Positions 1-7,015 of a DNA stretch of 34,335 nucleotides are shown piece by piece. Under the pieces are notes generated by a model. The model ran no database searches. It saw only the letters and a list, made by a program, of their open reading frames with translations, and was not told the origin of the DNA. This stretch comes from Micromonospora yasonensis (GTDB lineage Bacteria > Actinomycetota > Actinomycetes > Mycobacteriales > Micromonosporaceae), in assembly GCF_026013475.1 (NCBI RefSeq), contig NZ_JAPDPH010000060.1, positions 1 through 34,335 on the forward strand, in the 5' to 3' direction. Every line of letters begins with the position of its first letter. Within the stretch, counting starts at the first letter, position 1. A program made the position numbers and the translations under genes.

Positions 1-50
1 CCCCCCCCCCTCTCCCCCCCCCCCCCCTTCCCCCACCCACCCCGCCCCGG
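1..50. repeat. C-homopolymer-rich tract
   Basis: Nearly all bases are C, in runs of up to about 14, broken only by a few T, A and G. The complementary strand is therefore a set of G-runs that could form G-quadruplexes. It lies outside any gene I can support. It could be a genuine slippage-prone tract or an assembly or contig-end artefact, and the sequence alone does not decide between them. Confidence 0.8.
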
Positions 51-62
51 GCCTGCTCACAA

Positions 63-85
63 GCCCGCCGTGACCTGCGGCGGGC
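63..85. terminator. GC-rich hairpin, probable terminator of an upstream gene
   Basis: GCCCGCCG and CGGCGGGC form a perfect 8-bp stem around a 7-base loop. There is no T-tract, as is usual for actinobacterial terminators. The gene it would serve lies beyond the left edge. From here to the GntR gene at 286 no coding sequence is supported. Confidence 0.45.
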
Positions 86-158
86 AGGGGGTGGCACCCG
101 GCCGACTACCGGGGGAGCAGCCGGCCGGGTGGTTCTTTGGGGTGACCAGCTCCGGGTT

Positions 159-280
159 TGCAGACCAGGGAGCCGGTCAGGAGGAACTTTGTCAGACAAG
201 ACTAGTAAGGTCAACGCCGATCTAGTCCTTCCTTGTCAAGCAAAGCTGGGCGTGATCAAATGGCGGTGCAGACCAGGGAG
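159..280 (+). promoter_or_regulatory. Repeat-rich leader of the GntR/DUF1877 operon
   Basis: The 14-base direct repeat TGCAGACCAGGGAG occurs at 159-172 and again at 267-280. The second copy supplies the AGGGAG ribosome binding site of the GntR gene. Between them lies an odd palindrome TTGTCAGACAA (189-199), an inverted pair GACTAG (200-205) and CTAGTC (222-227), and another TTGTC at 233. TTGTCA (233-238) and TCAAAT (256-261), 17 bases apart, could be a weak promoter. The arrangement suggests autoregulation by the adjacent repressor, which is an inference. The stretch is visibly less GC-rich than its surroundings. Confidence 0.45.
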
Positions 281-285
281 TCAAC

Positions 286-525
286 ATGCCCGCCAAAGCA
301 AAATGGGCGCAGATCGCGGATCAGATCCGAGATCAGATCGCGTCCGGACAACTCGCACCCGGCGACAAGCTGCCCTCGACCGCGCAACTGAAGGATGAGC
401 ACGGCGTCTCCGCCGGCGTCGTGCGACACGCGATCCTCGTGCTTCAGATGCAGGGCTGGGTGGAGGGCGTGCACGGTGTCGGCGTGTTCGTCGCCGAGCA
501 GTTGCCGGACGCGCCCGACCGGTAA
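286..525 (+). CDS. Short GntR-type winged-helix regulator
   Basis: A 79-residue protein that is essentially only the GntR DNA-binding domain. It has an N-terminal helix of the IADQIRDQIASGQLAPGDKLPS type (quoted from about residue 10), a recognition segment with the VSAGVVRHAILVLQMQGWV pattern, and a wing ending GVGVFVAEQ. The effector-binding domain of ordinary GntR, HutC or FadR proteins is absent. Such stand-alone domains are common in actinobacteria, often near mobile or accessory genes. The ATG follows AGGGAG by a good distance. The DUF1877 gene begins 13 bases after the stop, so the two are probably co-transcribed. The repeats in the leader make autoregulation likely. The ligand and other targets are unknown. 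Confidence 0.85.
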   Translation: MPAKAKWAQIADQIRDQIASGQLAPGDKLPSTAQLKDEHGVSAGVVRHAILVLQMQGWVEGVHGVGVFVAEQLPDAPDR

Positions 526-538
526 GCGTGGCGGATGC

Positions 539-994
539 ATGGGCATGACCCTTGGGTTCACCAGAGTTACCCAGGAGCAACTGGACCGGGCGTACACGGA
601 CCCGGATTGGGCGGAGAAGTACCTGCGCGATGAGGACCTGCCTGGTTGCTACCTCGAAAAGGCCTGGGCCGGCATCCAGTTCCTGCTGGACGCGGCCGGG
701 GTGAGCATCGATCTGTACGAGGACGGCTGTCTCATCGACAAGGAGTGCATCCACCTCGGCTGGCACGCCGGCATGGTCGCCGACGCCGCCCGGGACCTGA
801 GCGCGACGCCGTTCGAGGCGCTGGCCGCCCACTTCGACCCGGCGAAGATGAGCGCGGAGGAGATCTACCCGTACCGGCGGTGCTGGGACGACGACGACCT
901 CGACTACCTGCGGGAACAGTACGTAGAACTGGTCGAGTTCTTCGTGGCGACTGCCGCCTCGGGTGGCGCCGCGATCCGAACCTTCAGCTTCTAG
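539..994 (+). CDS. DUF1877 family protein
   Basis: A 151-residue acidic soluble protein beginning MGMTLGFTRV, matching the usual opening of DUF1877 (E. coli YfbM-like) proteins. The family pattern continues with a C-LEKAWAGIQFLL segment, where other members have a leucine- and aspartate-rich D-KAW-G-HFLL block. There is also a central aromatic and acidic stretch, and a terminal helix YVELVEFFVATAASGG typical of the family. The function of DUF1877 is not established. I chose the ATG at 539 because family similarity begins there, although an ATG at 545 is also possible. No strong ribosome binding site is visible, so translational coupling to the GntR gene is likely. Upstream extension of the frame only runs through the GntR gene and is not real. 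Confidence 0.8.
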   Translation: MGMTLGFTRVTQEQLDRAYTDPDWAEKYLRDEDLPGCYLEKAWAGIQFLLDAAGVSIDLYEDGCLIDKECIHLGWHAGMVADAARDLSATPFEALAAHFDPAKMSAEEIYPYRRCWDDDDLDYLREQYVELVEFFVATAASGGAAIRTFSF

Positions 995-1140
995 TCGAGG
1001 GCTTGTTCACCGCACGGCAGCGTGGACCGCCCAGCACGGGAGTGCCCGATCCGGCGAAGCCGGCAACGCTCTGCGATATGCCGCTGCGGCGGCCGCTTTG
1101 CCTGAGTGTCCTGATAGGTCTTCCGGGGCAGATGTATTCA

Positions 1141-1160
1141 GTGCTATCTATATAGGCACG
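1141..1160. promoter_or_regulatory. AT-rich near-palindrome upstream of the lipase
   Basis: The palindrome CTATATAG (1148-1155) sits inside a larger imperfect dyad bounded by GTGC and GCAC, about 30 bases before the lipase start. It is the only AT-rich patch in the roughly 200-base gap after the DUF1877 gene. It may be the -10 region or an operator. Nothing else was recognised in this gap. Confidence 0.35.
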
Positions 1161-1190
1161 GATCACTCCTTTCGCCCCCCGGAGGACCAC

Positions 1191-1982
1191 GTGCTCAAAA
1201 CCCGCCTCGTAACCGTCACCATGGCCCTGGCCACGGCAATTGCCAGCGTGATCGCGCTGGCCACGCCGGCCCAGGCGGCCTCCACCGTCCGATACGTCGC
1301 CCTCGGCGACTCGTACGCCTCTGGCGTGGGCGCCGGCAACGAAAGCGGCTCCTGCCGGCGCAGCCCCAACGCCTACCCGTCGCTGTGGGCGACGTACAAC
1401 GCTCCCGCGTCGTACACCTTCGTGGCCTGCTCGGGTGCCACCACGACGAGCGTGCGCGACACCCAGGTGGGCTACCTGTCCAGCACCACCACGCTGGTGA
1501 GCGTCACCGTCGGTGGTAACGACGTCGGGTTCAGCGACGTCATGACCACCTGTGTGGTGTACGGCGAGTCGGCCTGCGTCGCTGCCGTCAACGCCGCCGA
1601 GGACAAGGCCCGGCGGGAGCTGCCGCCGAAGCTGGACGACCTGTACAAGGCGATCCGTGCCCGTGCACCGTCCGCCCGCGTGGTGGTCATCGCCTACCCG
1701 GTCTTCTACCGGATCGACACCTACTGCGCCGGGCTCAGCGACACGTCCCGCGCGAAGATCAACGAAGGCATCAACCTCCTGGACGACATCACCAAGAATG
1801 TCGCGGTCCAGAACAGTTTCGTCTTCGCCGATGTCCGCCCGATCTTCCGCGGCAACGAGCTCTGCGCCTACGGCGAGAAGTGGCTGCACGCGTTGAACTG
1901 GGCCGACCCGAGCATCTCGTACCACCCGACGGCCGCCGGGCAGTCCGGCGGTTACTACCCGACCCTCGCCGGGGCCGCGTGA
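1191..1982 (+). CDS. Secreted SGNH/GDSL-family lipase or esterase
   Basis: A 263-residue secreted hydrolase. An N-terminal signal peptide (basic start, hydrophobic core, cleavage near the TPAQA-A motif at about residue 29) is followed by the block I motif ALGDSYASG with nucleophile Ser41. The oxyanion block GGND has Asn110. The C-terminal block SYHPTAAGQ has His245, with an Asp three to six residues before it. Six cysteines at 55, 80, 121, 129, 179 and 225 fit the three disulfides known from Streptomyces secreted SGNH lipases. The GTG start is supported by GGAGGA eight bases upstream and by the signal peptide starting there. A longer reading from 963 would bury the signal peptide. The substrate is probably a lipid ester, and the exact specificity cannot be read. 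A strong hairpin follows. Confidence 0.9.
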   Translation: MLKTRLVTVTMALATAIASVIALATPAQAASTVRYVALGDSYASGVGAGNESGSCRRSPNAYPSLWATYNAPASYTFVACSGATTTSVRDTQVGYLSSTTTLVSVTVGGNDVGFSDVMTTCVVYGESACVAAVNAAEDKARRELPPKLDDLYKAIRARAPSARVVVIAYPVFYRIDTYCAGLSDTSRAKINEGINLLDDITKNVAVQNSFVFADVRPIFRGNELCAYGEKWLHALNWADPSISYHPTAAGQSGGYYPTLAGAA

Positions 1983-2010
1983 CGGGTTCGGCTTCTCAGC
2001 GGCTAGAACG

Positions 2011-2052
2011 CCGATGTGGCGGTGTCCGGGCGAATGGACACCGCCACATCGG
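2011..2052 (+). terminator. Strong hairpin terminator after the lipase
   Basis: CCGATGTGGCGGTGTCC and its exact complement form a perfect 17-bp stem with an 8-base loop, starting 28 bases after the lipase stop. It lacks a U-tract, which is normal in this group. Confidence 0.75.
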
Positions 2053-2102
2053 GGTAGTGGAGTCGACCGAGCAGTCTCGCCGCCTCGACGTCGGTGCAAG
2101 AA

Positions 2103-2164
2103 CGCAACTTCGGGGAGGTTGCTGCTTCCCGATGCGCCGAGACAGCAACTTCCCCGATGTTGCG
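2103..2164. repeat. Nested-palindrome repeat, copy 1
   Basis: Two 22-base arms, CGCAACTTCGGGGAGGTTGC plus two bases and its near complement (two mismatches), flank an 18-base centre. Each arm is itself a near-palindrome of the form CAACTTC-GGG-GAAGTTG. The element sits between two convergent genes (lipase and aldo-keto reductase) and is clearly related to the copy at 8930. It may act as a bidirectional terminator or as a REP-like dispersed repeat. Confidence 0.75.
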
Positions 2165-2183
2165 CGGATCGTGACGCGGGGCG

Positions 2184-3104
2184 TCAGGTGGCGGCTTGGT
2201 GGACGGACTCGAGGCGGGCGAGGTCGTGCTCGGTGAGGCGGAGGGCGGCGGCCGCGACGTTCTGGGTCAGGTGGTCGGGGTTGCCGGTGCCGGGGATCGC
2301 CAGCACGTTCGGGCCCCGGTGCAGCGTCCAGGCCAGCCGGACCTGGGCCGGGGTGACGCCGTGCTCCCGGGCGACGGCGCGTACCTCGTCGTGCTCGGCG
2401 CCGGTCGCCCCGGCCTCCCGGGCGCTGGTCGCCAGCGAGAAGAACGGCACGAACGCCGTGCCGTGCGCGGCGCAGTCCCGGATCAGCGCGTCGTTGCTCA
2501 GCCGGTAGCCGAGGCCGTACGAGTTCTGCACGCAGACCACCGGGGCGATGGCGCGCGCCTCGGCGACCTGGTGCAGGCGTACCGCCGAGACGCCGAGGTG
2601 CCGGATCAGGCCGGCGTCGCGCAGCTCGGCGAGCGCGCCGAAGTGCTCGGCCAGGGGCTCCGGACCGTACACCCGGAGGTTGACCACGTCGAGATGGTCC
2701 CGGCCGAGCTGGCGCAGGTTCTCCTCGACCTGACCGCGGAGCTGGTCGGGCCGGGCCATCGGCAGCCACTCGCCGGACGGATCCTTGCCCGGCCCGACCT
2801 TGGTGACGATGACCAGACCCTCCGGGTACGGCGACAGCGCCCGGTTGATCAGCTCGTTGGCCGAGCGTAGCGGCGAGAAGTAGAACGCGGCGGTGTCGAT
2901 GTGGTTGACGCCCAGCTCGACCGCGCGGCGCAGCACGGCGATCGCCCGGCCCCGGTCACTCGGGCTGCCGTCGGCGTTGGCGGTGAGCCGCATCGCGCCG
3001 AAGCCCATCCGGTTGACGGTCAGGTCACCGAGCTGCCAAGTGCCGGCCGCCGCGGCGGTGATCGTGCCCATGGTCGTGATGTCTCCGTCCCCCTCGGATG
3101 TCAC
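2184..3104 (-). CDS. Aldo/keto reductase, YdbC/PdxI-like (pyridoxal reductase candidate)
   Basis: A 306-residue NADPH-dependent TIM-barrel reductase. The sequence closely follows E. coli YdbC (PdxI, pyridoxal reductase): an NRMGFGAMRL start, VNHIDTAAFYF with Asp70 and Tyr75, VIVTKVGPG with Lys102, LDVVNLRV, VCVQNSYGLGYR, FVPFFSL and LAIPGTGNPDHLTQN. In the usual aldo-keto tetrad a His follows the D-L-Y-Q-I motif. Here, as in YdbC, that place is taken by Arg (residue 144). A role in vitamin B6 salvage is therefore plausible but inferred. The GTG start overlaps the stop of the hemerythrin gene by 4 bases, suggesting coupling. An ATG 33 bases inside, at 3071, with a nearby GGAG, is an alternative start. 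Confidence 0.85.
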   Translation of the reverse strand: MTSEGDGDITTMGTITAAAAGTWQLGDLTVNRMGFGAMRLTANADGSPSDRGRAIAVLRRAVELGVNHIDTAAFYFSPLRSANELINRALSPYPEGLVIVTKVGPGKDPSGEWLPMARPDQLRGQVEENLRQLGRDHLDVVNLRVYGPEPLAEHFGALAELRDAGLIRHLGVSAVRLHQVAEARAIAPVVCVQNSYGLGYRLSNDALIRDCAAHGTAFVPFFSLATSAREAGATGAEHDEVRAVAREHGVTPAQVRLAWTLHRGPNVLAIPGTGNPDHLTQNVAAAALRLTEHDLARLESVHQAAT

Positions 3105-3592
3105 GGTCGCGCCTCGTCGTCGGGTGGTGCGAGGCCGAGCAGTTCCACGGTGTCGCCCGCCAGCCGGTTCAACGCGGCGACCAGTTTCCGCTCCTCGTAG
3201 GTGAAGTGCGACTCCAGCAGCCCGGCCAGGCCGTCCAGCTCGGCTCGGACCTGCCGGGCGTTGGTGGCTGCGGCGAGCAGCGACTCGACGCGGTGCAGGA
3301 TGTCCGCCACCACCTGGTGGTCCGCGCTCAGTTCGGCGAGGACCGGCCGTAGCTCAGGTGCCTGGTCGGCCAGGACCCGGAACGCGCCGCCGTCCTCGCC
3401 GGTGTGGTGCCGGTCCAGCGCCGCGCAGAAGCCGACGCAGTGTGCCCGCAGCTCGCGGGTCAGGCCGGCGCCCCCGGGGGTGTCCAGGCCCGCGCGGAGG
3501 CGGGCCAGCTCCTCACGGAGCCAGTCGTGGATCTCGATCAATTGGGTGCCGAGGGCGGTCAGCCGCGCGCTCGACGAGTGGGATGGGTGCAC
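3101..3592 (-). CDS. Hemerythrin HHE-domain protein
   Basis: A 163-residue four-helix-bundle protein. Histidines and acids suited to a di-iron site occur in the hemerythrin order: His22 (IHDWLREEL), His51 (HCVGFCAALDRHH), Glu66 (TGED), His92 (DHQVV), His129 and Glu133 (SHFTYEERKL). Such proteins bind oxygen, nitric oxide or iron, and some protect against oxidative or nitrosative stress. Which applies here is not visible. I prefer the GTG at 3592, because AGGGGA precedes it and the family homology starts just after. A frame-extended ATG at 3649 only adds Arg/Pro-rich sequence. It is coupled by a 4-base overlap to the downstream reductase. Confidence 0.85.
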   Translation of the reverse strand: MHPSHSSSARLTALGTQLIEIHDWLREELARLRAGLDTPGGAGLTRELRAHCVGFCAALDRHHTGEDGGAFRVLADQAPELRPVLAELSADHQVVADILHRVESLLAAATNARQVRAELDGLAGLLESHFTYEERKLVAALNRLAGDTVELLGLAPPDDEARP

Positions 3593-3700
3593 ATGGTCCC
3601 CTGCCGTCCCGCGCCTCCATGCCCACGGCGGCCTTCGTGCCGGGTGCACCGCGACGCTGCCGCGACCTTACGCGATCCGGTCGCCGGTCGCCGTACCGCG

Positions 3701-5032
3701 TCACTCGCCCTCGTCCGGTTCCTCCGGGATGTGCCAGCGGGCCCGCCAGGCGGCCTCGTGCGCCTCGTGGCTGGTCCGCTCCTCGAAGATCAGCTGCCGC
3801 AGCGCCCGCCGGCCCTCGTCGAAGACCACCACATCGGCGGCCACCATGCCGACGCAGATCGCGGTGAGCAACGCGAGGGCACCCAGGGCGGGGAGCCGGT
3901 TGGCCGCCGGGATGGTCGCGGCGAGCAGGACGACCGTGCCGACCCGGGTCCAGCTCAGGGTGTGCAGGGTGCGCAGCTGGAACAGCATGTTGCCGCAGAG
4001 GTAGAGGATCACCCCGCCGAAGAGCAGTGGTTCGCCGGGGCCGATGGCCGGCAGCCAGTTGGAGACGTTCGGGTTGGTGATCTGGCGCACGATCTGCTCG
4101 GCACCGAGCGCGAACAGGATGATCCCGGCGATCATCGGCAGGTAGCAGTAGGCGTACGCGTCGCGGGCCATGGCCACCCGGGGTCCGTCCTCGGAGGCGT
4201 GCAGGGCGATCCGGGCGGCTGGCCCGATCATGTCGTAGTGCGCCCACCAGAGCGCGGCGGTGAAGAAGATCCCGAGCACCGCCGCGGCCACGGCCGGTCC
4301 GGTGGGCGCCTGACCGAGTAGGTTGCTGCCGACGCCGACCGAGATGACCGACTCGCCCAGGGCGATGATCAGGATCAGGTCGTACCGCTCGGTCCAGTGT
4401 TCTGCGGAGGCGACCCCCCAGCCCCCGGTCCCGGCGAGGATGCCGGTGGTGTACTGCATCAGCACCACCACGGCCCAGAGACCGTCCCGGATGAGCGCGG
4501 CGGAGCCGTGGCCGTGCAGGATCGGTGGGATCAGCGCGGCGCCGAGCAGCAGCAAGGTGCTGACCACCACCTCCGGCGCGAACCGCGTCAACTGCCGGCG
4601 CTCGTTCGGGCTGTCCCGCACCGCGTGCAGGTAGAGCAGCCAGTGCACCGCGCGGATAACGGTGTAGCTGATCGCGGCGACGATCGGCCCGGCGGCGTAG
4701 CCTCTCGGCTCCCGAAACGCCGACGGCAGCGACAGGGCGAAGGTGAACAGCGCCGCCATGCCGACCGTCATCAGCACCGGAACGAAGCCCTCGCCGAGCC
4801 GGATGCGGGAGGCGAGCACGCTGTGCACCACCCACGACCACCAGAGCACGGCGAGCACTAGCAGGGCGTGCAGCAGCGCGCCGCCGGTGATGTCCCGCGC
4901 GGTCGTCCGCGTGATGATGAAGAACGAGAAGACGAAGACCAGGTCGAAGAAGATCTCGAACCGGTCCACCCGGGCGCCGGGCGCCACCGGTACGGCGGGC
5001 CCGAGGCGCCGTCGCCTCCCGAAGCCGCTCAC
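3701..5032 (-). CDS. Low temperature requirement protein A (LtrA) family membrane protein
   Basis: A 443-residue polytopic membrane protein. It opens with the characteristic LtrA block, VDRFEIFFDLVFVFSFFIITRT split over residues about 22-43, followed by some ten hydrophobic helices. Among them are WWSWVVHSVLASRIR and LILIIALGESVISVG, where the ALGES motif in a transmembrane helix is typical of the family. The hydrophilic C-terminus ends in a charged segment rich in Glu and Arg. LtrA was named from a Listeria low-temperature mutant, and its biochemical role is unknown. The GTG start has no clear ribosome binding site. A CAGACT box 6 bases upstream would fit a leaderless transcript. It is separated from sucB by a strong terminator, so it is a separate unit. 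Confidence 0.88.
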   Translation of the reverse strand: MSGFGRRRRLGPAVPVAPGARVDRFEIFFDLVFVFSFFIITRTTARDITGGALLHALLVLAVLWWSWVVHSVLASRIRLGEGFVPVLMTVGMAALFTFALSLPSAFREPRGYAAGPIVAAISYTVIRAVHWLLYLHAVRDSPNERRQLTRFAPEVVVSTLLLLGAALIPPILHGHGSAALIRDGLWAVVVLMQYTTGILAGTGGWGVASAEHWTERYDLILIIALGESVISVGVGSNLLGQAPTGPAVAAAVLGIFFTAALWWAHYDMIGPAARIALHASEDGPRVAMARDAYAYCYLPMIAGIILFALGAEQIVRQITNPNVSNWLPAIGPGEPLLFGGVILYLCGNMLFQLRTLHTLSWTRVGTVVLLAATIPAANRLPALGALALLTAICVGMVAADVVVFDEGRRALRQLIFEERTSHEAHEAAWRARWHIPEEPDEGE

Positions 5033-5102
5033 CGGACGAGTCTGTCAGCGGGCGGGCCGTTGCCGGGTCGGAATCGACTCAGCCCGGGTGACCCGCGGAC
5101 GA

Positions 5103-5140
5103 CGAAGGGGGCGCGCGGCGTGTGCCGCGCGCCCCCTTCG
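5103..5140 (-). terminator. Terminator after sucB
   Basis: CGAAGGGGGCGCGCGGC pairs perfectly over 17 bp with its complement around a GTGT tetraloop, 16 bases beyond the sucB stop. It insulates ltrA from the lpd-sucB operon. Confidence 0.85.
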
Positions 5141-5155
5141 CGTGTCGTCCGGGCG

Positions 5156-6949
5156 TCAGAGCCCCAGCTCGGCCTCGAAGTTGCCGGCCTCCAGCCGCCC
5201 CTTGACCGCGACGAGGAAGCGGGCCGCGTCCGCGCCGTCGATCAGCCGGTGGTCGTACGACAGGGCCAGGTAGACCATCGAGCGGACCGCGACGACCTCG
5301 CCCAGCTCCGGGTCGTTGACCACGACCGGACGCTTCACCACGGCACCCGTGCCGAGCATCGCCGACTGCGGCGACGGCACGATCGGGGTGTCGAAGAGGG
5401 CGCCCCGGCTGCCGGTGTTGGTCAGCGTGAAGGTCGCCCCGGCGATCTCGTCCGGGCTGATCTTGTTGATCCGGGTGCGCTCGGCCAGGTCGGCGACCCG
5501 CTTGGCGATGCCGCCCAGGTTGAGGTCGCCGGCGTTGTGGATGACCGGCACCAGCAGGCCCCGCTCGGTGTCCACGGCGATGCCGAGGTGCTCGGCGTCC
5601 GGGTACGTGATCGTCCCGGCCTCCAGGTCCATCCGCGCGTTGACGATCGGGTAGGCCTGGAGCGCCTCGACGGCGGCGAGGGCGAAGAACGGCAGGAAGG
5701 ACAGCTTGACGCCGTGCCGCTGCTGGAAGGAGTCCTTGGCCTGCGCCCGCAGCTTGGCGATCCGGGTGACGTCCACCTCGATCACCGTGGTCAGCTGCGC
5801 CATCTCGTGCAGCGACTCCTGCATCCGCTTGGCGATCGCCGCCCGGATCCGCGGCAGCTTCTCGGTGCTGCCCCGCTTGGCGCTCGGCTGCGGCTTCGCG
5901 GCCGGCTTGGCCGGGGCCGCCGCGGCGGCGGGGGCCGGCTGCGCGGCCGGCGCGGCCTTCGCCTTCTCGGCCGCCTCCAGCACGTCCTGCTTGCGGATCC
6001 GCCCGCCGACGCCGGTGCCGTTGACCGAGGAGAGGCTCACGCCGTGCTCCGCGGCCAGCTTGCGCACCAGCGGGGTCACGTACCCGGCGGCCTCCTCGCC
6101 GCCGGGCACGGGCGCGCGCCGCGGCGTGGGGGCCGGCGCGGCCGGCTGCGCGGCCTGCTCCACCTTGGCCGGCTGGGCGGCCTGCTCCGCCTCGGCGGCC
6201 GGCTCGTTGTAGGACACGCCCGGGGTCGGCTCCTCGACCTTGGGCGCCGGGGCCGGCGCGGGCGCGGGCTGCGGCGCCGGCTTCGCCTCGACCTTGGGCT
6301 CGGGCTTGGGCTCCGCCTTCGGCTGGGCCGGCGCGGCACCGGCCGCCCCGACGATCGCCAGGACGCCGCCGACCTCGGCGGTCTCGTCCTCGGGCACCCG
6401 GATCTCCAGCAGCGTGCCGGCGACCGGCGACGGGATCTCGGTGTCCACCTTGTCGGTGGAGACCTCCAGCAGCGGCTCGTCCACCTCGACGGTCTCGCCG
6501 ACCTGCTTGAGCCAGCGGGTGACCGTACCCTCGGTGACGCTCTCACCCAGGGCCGGCATCTTGACCTCGGTGCCCTCGCCCGACGGCGCCGCGGCCGGGG
6601 CCGGGGCCTGCACGGCCGGCTGCTCCGCCTCGGCCTCGGGCTCGGCGGCGGCCTCGGCGGCCTGCTCCGCCGGGGCCGCCTGCTGCGGGGCGGCGCCACC
6701 GGCCGCCTCGCCCTCACCGGCGATGATCGCCAGCTCGCTGCCGACCTCGGCGGTCTCGTCCTCGCCGACCACGATCCGGCTCAGCACGCCCGCCGCGGGC
6801 GACGGGATCTCGGTGTCGACCTTGTCGGTGGACACCTCGAGCAGCGGCTCGTCGACCTCGACGGTGTCGCCCTCCTGCTTGAGCCAGCGCGTGACGGTGC
6901 CCTCGGTGACGCTCTCGCCGAGCCGGGGCATGGTGACCGATACCGGCAT
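5156..6949 (-). CDS. sucB: Dihydrolipoamide acyltransferase E2 with two lipoyl domains
   Basis: The E2 core enzyme (597 residues) of a 2-oxoacid dehydrogenase, most likely the 2-oxoglutarate dehydrogenase succinyltransferase. Two nearly identical lipoyl domains carry lipoylated lysines in EVSTDKVDTEI, at Lys43 and Lys167. They are joined by Ala/Pro/Glu-rich linkers. A peripheral subunit-binding domain (TPLVRKLAAEHGVSLSSVNGTG, split, about residues 293-330) precedes the C-terminal catalytic domain, which has SYDHRLIDGADAARFL with His567 and Asp571. The ATG is preceded by AAGGAG and GGAG. It lies 66 bases after lpd and is probably in its operon. In actinobacteria the single E2 is often shared between the pyruvate and oxoglutarate complexes, so substrate choice cannot be fixed from sequence alone. 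Confidence 0.93.
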   Translation of the reverse strand: MPVSVTMPRLGESVTEGTVTRWLKQEGDTVEVDEPLLEVSTDKVDTEIPSPAAGVLSRIVVGEDETAEVGSELAIIAGEGEAAGGAAPQQAAPAEQAAEAAAEPEAEAEQPAVQAPAPAAAPSGEGTEVKMPALGESVTEGTVTRWLKQVGETVEVDEPLLEVSTDKVDTEIPSPVAGTLLEIRVPEDETAEVGGVLAIVGAAGAAPAQPKAEPKPEPKVEAKPAPQPAPAPAPAPKVEEPTPGVSYNEPAAEAEQAAQPAKVEQAAQPAAPAPTPRRAPVPGGEEAAGYVTPLVRKLAAEHGVSLSSVNGTGVGGRIRKQDVLEAAEKAKAAPAAQPAPAAAAAPAKPAAKPQPSAKRGSTEKLPRIRAAIAKRMQESLHEMAQLTTVIEVDVTRIAKLRAQAKDSFQQRHGVKLSFLPFFALAAVEALQAYPIVNARMDLEAGTITYPDAEHLGIAVDTERGLLVPVIHNAGDLNLGGIAKRVADLAERTRINKISPDEIAGATFTLTNTGSRGALFDTPIVPSPQSAMLGTGAVVKRPVVVNDPELGEVVAVRSMVYLALSYDHRLIDGADAARFLVAVKGRLEAGNFEAELGL

Positions 6950-7015
6950 GTTCTCCAGACTCCTTCATTCCCCTGGTGGGATCATCGCCCGTCGCCGGAC
7001 GCCGCGGTTGTCGTG

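Noticed and set aside
129..398. A plus-strand frame of 89 codons across the GntR leader
   Set aside because: It runs through the regulatory repeats and out of frame into the GntR gene. A TTG after AGGAGG at 189 could in principle start a leader peptide in this frame, but nothing supports it.
1191..3592. Mobile element boundaries around the accessory left end
   Set aside because: No transposase, integrase, tRNA attachment site or matching terminal repeats were seen. The palindromic repeats are at gene ends rather than flanking a unit.
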